From Allomyces arbusculus (Eukaryota > Blastocladiomycota > Blastocladiomycetes > Blastocladiales > Blastocladiaceae): 64,000 nucleotides of DNA. Under the pieces are notes generated by a model, which was not told where the DNA came from, ran no database searches, and was given only the letters and a program-made list of their open reading frames with translations. The stretch is taken from NCBI GenBank assembly GCA_027604705.1, contig JADHYV010000036.1, positions 178,483-242,482 on the forward strand. The letters run 5' to 3'. A program made the translations under genes and the position numbers. Shown in pieces: positions 55,138 through 64,000 of this stretch; the first letter of the stretch is position 1; the number at the start of each line of letters is the position of its first letter.

Positions 55138-55704
55138 TCACATCAAGCCGAGCGAGACCAAGAACGAGCACTGGGCGAGAAGGGCGCCAAGCTCTTCTCT
55201 CAGCTCCTCGTGCAATCGTTGCCGTTCTTTCTTGCGGTCCTTGATCTTGCTGGTACATTCTTTGACTTGGTCTTCAAGGTCGCCGAGCTCTTGAATCTTG
55301 CGCTTGCGCGACGCGGCAGCGTGCTCGCGGTTCCGCGCCATGACCTCGGGCGAGTTGTTGCCCACTGCCGTCGTCACGGGCACCGCCATTGTTACGGGCA
55401 CCGACGGTTCCTCATCCGGCAGGTCGGCTGTGGCCAGATCGTCGTCGCCGCCACGGTTCGCAACGTCGGCAAGGAGCTCGGGATAGTCGTTGGTGCGCAC
55501 GGGAGGCACGACAACGTCGGTGCCGACCCCCTGAAACGGCTCGGGCGACACGGCGTTGCCACAGCTTGGCACATAGCTTTTCAGCGTGGCGGTCGCATCA
55601 AGGGACAAGACGGGGAGGGCCGTGTCCTTGATCATTGCGTGCGAGACGGGCGCCGGCGCGGCTGGAGCGGCCGATTCGCGTTGCTGGTGCTGGCTGTGGG
55701 CCAT
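55138..55704 (-). CDS. bZIP transcription factor, CREB/ATF-like basic region
   Basis: Single exon, 188 residues from MAHSQHQQRES (55704). The open frame reaches 56112, but the extra sequence has no N-terminal character and is Arg/Cys/Leu-rich. The N-terminal 115 residues are Ala/Pro/Val/Asp-rich. The basic region SPEVMARNREHAAASRKRK carries the bZIP signature N-R-x-x-A-A-x-S-R and is followed by IQELGDLEDQVKECTSKIKD, a zipper with only three or four clear heptads and many charged residues. The last 20 residues (LGALLAQCSFLVSLGLM) are hydrophobic. It is tandem with the preceding bZIP gene, 580 bases apart on the same strand, yet the sequences are dissimilar, so this is not a recent duplicate. 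Confidence 0.85.
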   Translation of the reverse strand: MAHSQHQQRESAAPAAPAPVSHAMIKDTALPVLSLDATATLKSYVPSCGNAVSPEPFQGVGTDVVVPPVRTNDYPELLADVANRGGDDDLATADLPDEEPSVPVTMAVPVTTAVGNNSPEVMARNREHAAASRKRKIQELGDLEDQVKECTSKIKDRKKERQRLHEELREELGALLAQCSFLVSLGLM

Positions 55705-56199
55705 GGGCGTGGTGGGTTGCGGAGGTTGCGGGAGCCAAATGTGGAGAGAGGAAGCGGAAGCATCATTGTGCCTGCAAAGCGTGCACCCAACCCGCCGCTC
55801 ACTGCACCGAACGACGAGCAGCAATCGGCGTTCGGCACGATCATGTGAGTGGCGATGGCAGTCGCCGCAGCCCCACGTCAGCCGGACGTCCTGATTAGCC
55901 TTGATCTGTCCGTTTCCACTGGTCGTTGGTCGCCGAGAATCCGTCCCGGGTGGGGAGTGAAGGAGGACAGAGCCTGTGAGGAGGGCACGGTGGCAGTATG
56001 CCAAGAGCATTGTTCTCCAGGCCCCAGGGCACGGGAGCTTGATTCTGGAGCACGCAAATGGAAATGATTTCATATTCCCGGCAAGCCAGTCCAACGCAAA
56101 CGAAACGAGCACGACGACGACTGCAGCAGCAAATATAAAAAAACAAATATCAACTACAGGTCTGCCCTGTGCGGCAATACAAACCCAAATCCCCCCACT
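55705..56199. other. Intergenic region, about 495 bases
   Basis: Promoter of the CREB/ATF-like gene (minus) and 3' flank of the next minus-strand gene. No TATA box or coding signal is convincing. Confidence 0.5.
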
Positions 56200-58590
56200 T
56201 CAGTACTCCAACCACACATCGAGCGGCATGATCGTGCGCATGATTGCCCAATGCGCCGTCGCGACCGGCCACAGCAACTCTTCCAAGTCGCGCATTTCCG
56301 CGTCCGTCAGCACGCGCGGCCGGTCCAAATCGTGCCGCGAAAACGACCGCTGGCCCGGCGCCGACGGAATCGCCTTGCTCGACTTGGTGTAATCGGCCAA
56401 GTCGATCGCCGGCACGACATCCATCAACGCCGTCGCATTCTCCTTGCCCTCCCATGCAAAGTACTCAACGTCCGACCGCTTCACGGGCACGGCGGGCGCG
56501 ATTCCGGCCGGTTGCGGGATCGCGACTTCGGCGTGCCGGAACCGCGACAACGCGTACCACCGCATTTGGGACCCAAAGTAGTCGTCCTCGACGGGCGCGC
56601 GGAACGCGAATGGCGCGTCGGACGCGTAGAAGACGAGGTTCGTCACTTCGTCATCGCTGACATGATCGTCGGTCGTCGACGTCGGCTCGGCAAACGCGCG
56701 CACGTACTTGAACACGGACCGCAGTGTTTTCGCGATCGTGCGAAACGCCAAGTCATGCGGCCGCGCGACCATGTTGACGGACAAGGTGCCGCCCGGCTTG
56801 AGGGTGCGACGCGCGTGCGCAAACGCTTCGTACGTGAACAGTCGCGGCGCCACGGACCCGCCCGCGAAAATGTCGTGCACGATAAAGTCGTAGTGGTTCG
56901 CGGGGGAGCGCGCGAGCACGTCCCGGCCGTCGGCGACCACGACCCGCGTCGCACCCGTCGGTTCCGCGTCAAACAGCATCGGGTCGTCGATCCCCGTGAG
57001 CGTCTCGACGGTCGCGCCCGCAGCGAGGGTCGGGAAATGTTTCCGCGCCAATTCCACGACGTCCTTGTCGATATCGACCACGTCGAGCGACACGTTCAGA
57101 TGCGAGTAGGCATTGGCCGCGATCCCGATCCCGTACCCGATCATCAATCCGCGCACGTCGGTCGTCGCGGGCGTGTGCTGCACGCGGTACTCGGCGACGG
57201 CGCGGTCAGCGACGAGCCGGTGCATGTCGTGGAAGTAGAACCCGGCAAAGACTGAGTCGAGCGAGTGACGGTACATGCCACCGATCAGCGAGTGGCTCGA
57301 GCGCAGGAAGAGCACGTCGCGGCCGGTATCGGCCAGGACTTGGATGTGGCCCTGCTTTTCGATCAGCGCGTACTCGGGGGTGATGCGGAGCGGCTAGTTG
57401 GAGGGGAGGAAGTCAGTTCAGTGGATCAAAGCAAATGCTTGGCTCGAAAACAAAATGCACACCTCATGGATCGAGTGTACGAAATGCCGTGACGTCGTGA
57501 CCGACTGCGCAACGAGCGCGACCGTCGCCAGCGCCATGAGCGCCGGCACCCACTTGCCCTGAATCTTGGTGTAGGTGCCGTAGACGACCGGAATCATGAT
57601 TCCGCTCGCCACTGCGCCCACGACCGCGACCCCCGCTGCCAAATGATGCGGGTCGCGGTCCGGATCGACGCTCGGATACACGGTGCGCGCGACATTCGAG
57701 CAAATAAACCACAGAATCGGCACAACAAACTTGGTGAAATTCAAGTGCTGCCGCACGCCAATCGGGTGCATGTACGGCGCGACCGTTGCAAACGGAATCG
57801 AGCTCGCGGCCACACCGACCGCAAACGAAATCGGGTACAGCGCCAACGCGTGCGCCACGTGCGGCTGGACCCACGCCGGGTAGGCTGATTCGGGGAACGC
57901 GGTGCGGAACAGGTTTTGCAGGAACGGCGGCAGCCACGCAATCAGCATGCTCGAGAGCGTCGTCTTCGCGTGCTCGTGGCCCAGGACGGCACCGACGACG
58001 GGCGCCATGGCCGCATCGAGCGACGCGCGCGGGTGCGCGGCAAAAATGGCGGCCGCGTCGCGTGTCCACGGACTCGCCGCGAGCAACATGGCCGCGGCCA
58101 CGACCCACTTGAGCGCAGCGAGCCACACGTCATCAATCATGGCGGGTGTCGGAACTACGTCGCCCGTGGCGGTAACTTGCGTCTGCGTGCGCTGCTTGGC
58201 GATCCGCGCGGCGCGGTTGCCCATCCACCCGGCGACGAGCATCGCAACGGCAACATAGTCGACATACTTGCGCGCGAGCACCACGCCATAGAGCGGTTCG
58301 GCGGCCAGGAGCAGCGCACGCATGGCGAGCGCGTACCCCGTGGCCAGGATCAGGATGGGACCGGCAAAAGTCACCCAAGGGTGCTTGTAGAGCGTGATAA
58401 TGTCGTCGGCTGCGGGCAAACCCGACGCGAGCAGGCCCGACCGCGATGAGGCGCGTAACTGCGCCGGGTCAACGTACTGCGCGGCCGTGCGCGTCACGGC
58501 GGGGGTCGCGGGCTTGTCCTTGGGGTCATTGGCGCTGCTGCTGCTGCCGCCGGTTGCGGTGCGCTTACGAGCGCGGTCGGGGCCGGCCAT
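56200..58590 (-). CDS. Multi-pass membrane protein with C-terminal spermidine-synthase-like domain
   Basis: Two exons, 58590-57463 and 57393-56200, give 773 residues with phase kept. The first 80 residues are charged and disordered. About 80-370 holds six to eight hydrophobic segments (for example VTFAGPILILATGYALAMRA and VVPILWFICSNVARTV). After the splice the protein turns soluble: MYRHSLDSVFAGFYFHDMHR, then a Rossmann-type SAM-fold region with GYGIGIAANAY, LDVVDIDKDVVELARKHF, VVVADGRDVL and YDFIVHDIFAGG, and finally LKPGGTLSVNMV. This order matches spermidine synthase-like methyltransferase folds, but the usual GGGDG loop is GYGIG, so polyamine synthesis is doubtful. Similar fusions are known in fungi and bacteria as membrane spermidine-synthase-like proteins of unknown substrate. 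Confidence 0.85.
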
Positions 58591-58997
58591 GGCTTGCGTG
58601 CAGGTCGGGTTGCTTGTTCAACGTGCTGGAACGCGGTTGCGGCAGGTACTGCTCTTGCTGTCGAGTGTTCACTGAGCGCTTTGAGAGCGCAAGGAGTGGA
58701 CGTCGCCGTGGTGTCGCGTCGTTGAGAAATAAAAGGCGCTTTTGATTTTTGGGGTCGCGCGTTGGTTGCGAAAAGTTGGTTTGATCAGACGGGCGGCTCG
58801 AGGGTCGCGTCGAGCACGTGGCATCGTTGACATTCAGCCGTTGATTTGATGACCAATCTTTGCCCTGCTTTGCTCCAGGGCACGGCCCAGGGCCGCCCAG
58901 GGCAGCTTCACAAGTCCGCCCAAAATATCCCATGATCAAAAACTCGTTCTCGTCCTCCGCGGCCAACTTCAAGTCCGTTCACATCCACCAGTGCTCG
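58591..58997. other. Intergenic region, about 400 bases
   Basis: Promoter of the membrane/spermidine-synthase-like gene (minus) and 3' flank of the next gene. AATAAAAG near 58730 reads CTTTTATT on the minus strand and is not a clear TATA box. Nothing else is seen. Confidence 0.5.
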
Positions 58998-60514
58998 TCA
59001 GCTGGCCCGTCCACGCGGCGCGACCACGACCTCCACCAAATCCACCTCCTGTCCCGCCAGCAGCGGTACTTCCGGGCCTCGCACCACCAGGGACTCGACC
59101 ATTCGCGACCCATCCACGCCGTCTCCCACGAGAGACGCGTCCACGACATCCACAGCATCCGCTAGTCTCGTTGGGAGCGCTCGCAAGTACACGACCAGTC
59201 GCCCCGCCTCGTCGCCGCGTTCCGCGTCCGTCTCCTCTACCGCCAACTGCATTCCGTCTTTGGTGTCGGGCCACCGCACACCGATCCACGCGTCGTCCGG
59301 CACCTGGCGCACAACACGCGCCATAACCCGTGTATCCCGTTTAGCCAGCTCGACCGGCAGCGGTTGCGCGACTGGTGACAGTGGCACACCGGCACCGCCC
59401 AACTCGGGCATCGCGACCCGTTGGTTGACGAGCACCATGTACCGCCGCATGGCCGCGGTCGCTGCGGCATCCCAGATCATGGGCTTGCGGAACCGCAAGT
59501 GCGTGACGATGGTCCCCACGAGCACCATGTCAGGCATCAGAAACACGGCCGTCTGCAGCCACTTGGCGAGCGCCAAGTCCCCGAACCGAGCCCAGGTCGC
59601 GTAGGCGCCGAGCGACAGCGTGAGCACTTCGCGCAGGGCCAAACTCATCATATAGGCGGCAACACGCAGCGGCATTCGCGAGATCCAGTAGCCCTTCGCG
59701 GTCACGGCGGCGTGGTGGATAAACGGTGAGGATGGCGCAAGCCAGGAGAGGCGTGTAAGCAGGACCTGCGTGCCGCGCAGACTGTCAAAGCACACCTTGT
59801 GCATGGCGAGCACGAGAATCAGCATCCAGAGCGCATAGTACTGCTCGAGGAATGTGGCCACGGCCAGGGTGATGAACGCCGTGCCGAAGAGGCTCGTGAG
59901 GACTTGACGCTGCGTGTCGGTGATGGATTCGTTGATGACTCCCCTGGTGCGCGAGTGAGCGTCGGAACATGAGTGGACGAGGGGTGCGAGCAAAAGAACA
60001 GACGAACCAGCCCATGCAGACCATGGCCAGGACCGTGTAAGTGAAGCCGTCGACGAGAATGAACAGCCCGTTGACGAGCGTTGCAGCCGCGTAAGTCGCC
60101 TAGAGCACGTCGTCGACAGCACTGGTCACGATCAAATGAATCCCGACACCACGGGCGTTGGCGTATGGCGGCCAAGAGCATGCGCACCTCTTGCCGGTGC
60201 AGCCACACGCTGACCGCGACCAGGTTCCCGGCCACGGCCTTGGCAATTAGGAGGACCGTGACTAGACCGTGCAATAAGGGTGTCGCGTTCGAGATCGCCG
60301 TCACAAAATGCCGTGGATGGCGAACGTAAGATCGCAACGAGAAATCGGCCGGGGGCAGGGCTTGGCGGACGTGCGGGGTCCTGACCAGCGAGGTCACGGC
60401 GCAAAACCAGTGCGCGATCCATAATGCGTAAACGAGGGTATAGAAGACGGCCGTGGCTGTGGCCGGTTGCAACAAATAGGCTAGCGGTCCGCTGAACACG
60501 GTGGACGCGAGCAT
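58998..60514 (-). CDS. Multi-pass membrane protein of unknown function
   Basis: Three exons, 60514-60188, 60099-60008 and 59943-58998, give 454 residues. The 92-base middle exon encodes one membrane segment (LVNGLFILVDGFTYTVLAMV), which supports its frame over the alternative. About seven hydrophobic segments occur in the first 310 residues, the last ending near FLMPDMVLVGTIVTHLRF. The C-terminal 140 residues are soluble, acidic and Val/Asp-rich (VDVVDASLVGDGVDGSRM), ending VVVAPRGRAS. No transporter, receptor or enzyme motif is visible. GYWISRMPLRVAAYMMSLAL could be a family signature, but I do not recognise it. The gene is on the same strand as the preceding membrane protein, 400 bases away. 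Confidence 0.7.
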
Positions 60515-61208
60515 GGTGGAGTCGCGGAAATCTATGGCTGGCCGTCTATCGTCGGCGACCGCGGGTACTTCTTGCTTGGTTCGTGCGATGCAGCAAGTTT
60601 CCGGTCTGGTTCGGTGGTTTGTTGGACCAGGAAATGAAAATGAAAATTGGTGACGACGCGGGTGTCGTGTAGGAGAAAGGGCGCAACAAAACGGCAGGGA
60701 CACCTCGCGTCCTCCACGCGGAACACGTGGCACTGCTTATTCGAGGTCCTTCGCCAAAAACGACCCGACCAACCAACCGCTGTTCAAGTCGCCTTGTCCT
60801 TGGGCTTGTCGTGCAAGACCTGCTGCACGCTTCAGCAAACGACGCAGACTTGACCATCCGAGCGTCGCCGTCGTCGTGAGCCGCCGACCGAGCTGCAACC
60901 CGCCGTGACCACTGCATCCGCGCCCGCCACTTGCTGCAACGACTCGCAACGCCCGCCATCTGCGTCGCCCCCTGCTGGACCTGGCCTGAACGCACAACCA
61001 ACTCCCGCACCCGCTCCAACCGCTCGACCGACCCCGCCGGTGACCCGACACGCGATCGTGGCCGTCACAGCGCTCCACTCGCACCCAACAGTGCATCGAA
61101 CTCCGTGCTTGGCTCTTTGACGCGGCTGCGCACGCTTGCTCGCTCGACTCGCACCGGGTCGCCCCTCTCCTGCCACTGTTCTCTTTCCTCGCCCAACCTC
61201 CTCTCGCC
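60515..61208. other. Divergent promoter region, about 690 bases
   Basis: It lies between the multi-pass membrane protein (minus) and the acidic coiled-coil gene (plus). The last 250 bases are C-rich, like a leader. No coding signal. Confidence 0.5.
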
Positions 61209-63657
61209 ATGGCTCAGGTGTGTTGTCACTTGGAAATATGAGCTGTTCTACGCGTTCTCCGTGTATTTGCGGTTCAAATGCGCTGACCACACGCGACGCG
61301 GTGGTTTTTGAACGGTGGTCGCGATCAGTCCAAGAAATCGGCGCATGCCACCAAGTCGGCCCCGTCGTCGGCGCCCATCTCGGCGACACCCGTCAGCAAA
61401 TCCAACTCGCGGTCGTCGAATGCGGCCAACGTACGACCGTCCCCGTCCTTTTTCCGCTTCGCGCGTGCACCGCCGTCCGGGACCAACTGACTCCATTCGC
61501 GGCCCCTCTTCCCCCCCAATCTGACCACCCAGTCGCTGACAACGCTCAACGAGACGGTCCCGCACGTGGCCGCCGTGGACCCACCGCTCGTGCCCATCAA
61601 CACGAACGCGACCGTCGAGGACCTGTACCGGCAAATCCACGCGCTGCAACTGACGCTCTCGATGACGCGCAAAGCTTCGCGGCACCTCCTCTCCGTGGGC
61701 CAATCGCTCGAGGCCGACAAGCTCGCCGCTGACCGCGCGCTCGCCGCAAAGGCGCACGAATGCGACCTGCTCGCGGCCGAAGTCGTCGACCTGCGCAAAC
61801 AAGTCGCCGACGTCCGGGCCACGCTCGGGACCATGCGTCGCGCGCTCGAATCGGCGCGTGACGAACTCGCGCGGCGGCGCACCGTCGAAGCCGAGTTTGC
61901 GACGCTGCGGGAGAAATTCCATGCCGAGATGGAGGCCATGGAGGTCGAGTGCGCGAAACTGCGCGAGGCCTGGACGGCGCTCAAGCTCGAAATGGGCCAG
62001 CTGCGGCCGGAATTGCAGGACAAGGCCAAGCAAATGATTAAAATGGAGCAACTGCTTTCGGCCGCACAGGCCAACCTTGCGTCCGCGCAGGAGGCCGTCA
62101 AGCACCACAAGGCGCGCGCCGCTGCGGCTGCGGCCGACGCGCACGCCGCCGACGAGCAGCGGATTGCCGCGGCTGAAGCCGCGGCTGCGGCCGAAGCTGC
62201 TGCTGCCGCATCGGGAATCGCAAACGGGACGCCCGCGCCGCCGTCACCGTCCTCAACGAACTCGGCGATGCCGAATGGCACGCACCATTACCACCACCAT
62301 CACCACCACCAGGGCGCTGTCGGCAGTCCGCCGCCCGCACCGATGCTCCCGCCCGCGCACCATCCGACGCCGCCGCCCGTGCTCGTGAACCCGGACGGGA
62401 CCGTCACGCCGGACGGCCACGACGCGCACGACGACTGGCCCGCGGGCGAGTACGAGCGGCCACTGTCGCCGCCCGCTGATCTTGACTTGTCGGAACTCTA
62501 TCCGAACCCGGCGTCGGCACACCCAGGGGATCCAGGCACTGCTGCTGCAACACGATCGGGGCCGTCGTCGAGCGTGAACGGGCACCACCATCCCGTGCCC
62601 GCGACCGTGGCGGGCGACGACCTGCACGACGACGAGGACGACGAGGACGTGGAAGATGATGGGGAACTCGGCGATGAGGACCTCGACGAGGACGAGGATG
62701 CAGGTGACGAGGACGGGGGGGACGAGTACGACGACGACGAGGAAGACGACGAGGAAGAAGCCATGCTCGACGAGGAAGAGGTCGACGAGGACGAGGACGA
62801 CGAAGAGGAGGAGGAGGAGAAGTCCTACAACGACTTGGCGCGCGATTTTTTACGCTGTTTGGAGCTCAAGGACTATGCGGGTTTCTGTTCCAATGTGGCC
62901 CATTTGGTCACACACGAGCAGGCGCAGCACGTGAATGATTGGAACGCGCTTGCGATCGGCGCATTGTGGTTGATTGCCATGGCTGGAGATTGCCATTCGC
63001 GTATGTTGCCTTTTCTCTCCCACAGGGTTGCGGTGCGCATCGTTCTTGGTGGCTAATTTCTGACGCACAATTCTGTACTTCCTGCTTGCAGTGCACCCCG
63101 TCTCGCGCGGCCTCACGCCGACCCTGACTGAGACCCACGTGCAGAACGTGATTGAGTCCCTGCCCGACGTGCGCGACCGGCACGAGTGGGTGCTAACGAT
63201 TGCGCAGCTGCACGAATCGGCCGTACACAACTCGCCGCGCGAGTTCTACGCGATGCTCGACTCGCTCGCCGCATCGAACATGGTCAAGCAGGTCTCGCCG
63301 CTGCGCGACATCTTGAACGCGCTGCGCATCCTGCAGCGTATTCGATTCCTCAACTGGTTTATTGTCTCAGACAACCGGTACAAGCGGTCGAACCAAGTGT
63401 CGCTGCGCATGGCCGTCTTCAAGACGGATTTCCGCGACGTGACGCAGTTGCGGCAATGGCTCGAGCGCGAACTTGATGGGACCGACACGCCGTTGAACTT
63501 GGGCGCTGGTGGGAAGACGCTGCTCGAGGCACGGACCGTCAAGCAGAAGCTGCACGATAAGCTCAAGGGCGCGGAAAATACTTACAAGAAGGCGCTCGAG
63601 TACCTGACGACCGCGATTCCGCCGGCCGTGCCGGGCACCATCATTCGCAAGCATTGA
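61209..63657 (+). CDS. Acidic coiled-coil protein with conserved C-terminal helical domain
   Basis: Four exons, 61209-61217 (ATG GCT CAG), 61329-61430, 61533-63000 and 63092-63657, give 714 residues in phase. Intron 2 has CTGAC at 61521-61525. A Ser/Ala/Lys-rich start is followed by a coiled coil (about 60-235, for example LAADRALAAKAHECDLLAAE), an Ala/Glu-rich helix, a His run (HHYHHHHHHQ), Pro-rich linkers and a very acidic stretch (about 390-460) with long Asp/Glu runs. The last 230 residues look folded: LRCLELKDYAGFCSNVAHLV, NDWNALAIGALWLIAM, then PLRDILNALRILQRIRFL and DVTQLRQWLERELDG. A broken copy of this domain lies at 32288-33109. I do not recognise the family. Confidence 0.75.
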
Positions 63658-63891
63658 GTGTGGGGTGCTGCCGGGTGGAGAGGACACGGCGCGTTGTGAG
63701 CCGTGCGATGCTGGAAGCGGCCCGCGCGCTGGGCGGGCTTTGGCGAGCTTGTGAGGGTGGATCGGGTGTCTTTTTTTTTGTCGCGTAAACGATGAGGCTG
63801 TTTTTGATCCAGACGGTTTTTTGTTCGAATTCGGACCGGGTTGTGCTCGGTATCCGAGAAAGTGGGCAGAGCGTCCCACTTTGTCGCAACG

Positions 63892-64000
63892 ATGCGGCCA
63901 CGCAAAGGAAGACCTGGTCAAGGGGCCGCCGACGCGGTTCTCGCTACCATCGACCGCGCCGATCTCGCCGCACAGCTGATGCTCGCGGGCCAGGCCAAGA
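63892..64000 (+). CDS. Start of a further gene, cut by the right edge
   Basis: An ATG at 63892 opens a frame that stays open to the edge: MRPRKGRPGQGAADAV continuing as LATIDRADLAAQLMLAGQAK. The Arg/Lys/Gly-rich start and amphipathic helix look like real coding sequence, and the preceding 230 bases look like an intergenic region. Only 36 residues are visible, so no function can be given, and a first intron could change the frame. Confidence 0.4.
   Translation, partial: MRPRKGRPGQGAADAVLATIDRADLAAQLMLAGQAK

Overview
The window is nuclear DNA from a zoosporic fungus. Fungal hallmarks are a Kch1/Prm6-type potassium transporter, a PHO81/NUC-2-type SPX-ankyrin protein and several bZIP regulators. 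Flagellar ancestry is shown by a clear dynein axonemal assembly factor 1 (DNAAF1/LRRC50/ODA7) gene and a gene with a FAM47-like motif. High G+C, short introns with GTACGT-like donors and a CTGAC branch-point motif shortly before the acceptor fit Blastocladiomycota (the Allomyces/Catenaria group). The phylum assignment is inference; no marker here fixes genus.

Layout. 0-10 kb: the 5' part of a coiled-coil gene (minus, runs off the left edge), nitronate monooxygenase (+), a three-exon SCOC-like gene (-) and class V myosin (+). 10-19 kb: a small acidic spliced gene (+), a bZIP gene (-), Kch1-like transporter (+) and a second bZIP gene (-). 19-32 kb: a large acidic/proline-rich protein with a possible Rap1 C-terminal-like domain (+), a two-finger C2H2 protein (+), DNAAF1 (+), a small tandem-repeat protein (+) and an exostosin-type glycosyltransferase (+). 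32-44 kb: a broken paralogue (-) of the last complete gene of the window, a FAM47-like gene (+), coatomer beta subunit (-), an F-box-like protein (+) and a small membrane-anchored protein (-). 45-64 kb: PHO81-like gene (+), three bZIP genes (-), a membrane protein fused to a spermidine-synthase-like domain (-), a multi-pass membrane protein (-), an acidic coiled-coil protein (+) and the start of one more gene at the right edge.

The genes do not form one pathway. Themes are membrane traffic (myosin V, beta-COP, SCOC-like), flagellum assembly (DNAAF1, FAM47-like), phosphate and potassium homeostasis (PHO81-like, Kch1-like), and a high local density of bZIP regulators: five clear genes, two of which share an unusual conserved block upstream of the bZIP. 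I see no tRNA, rRNA, CRISPR array, transposon or virus-like element. Exon coordinates come from reading splice signals with phase-consistent joins and, where possible, family conservation; none is backed by transcript data.
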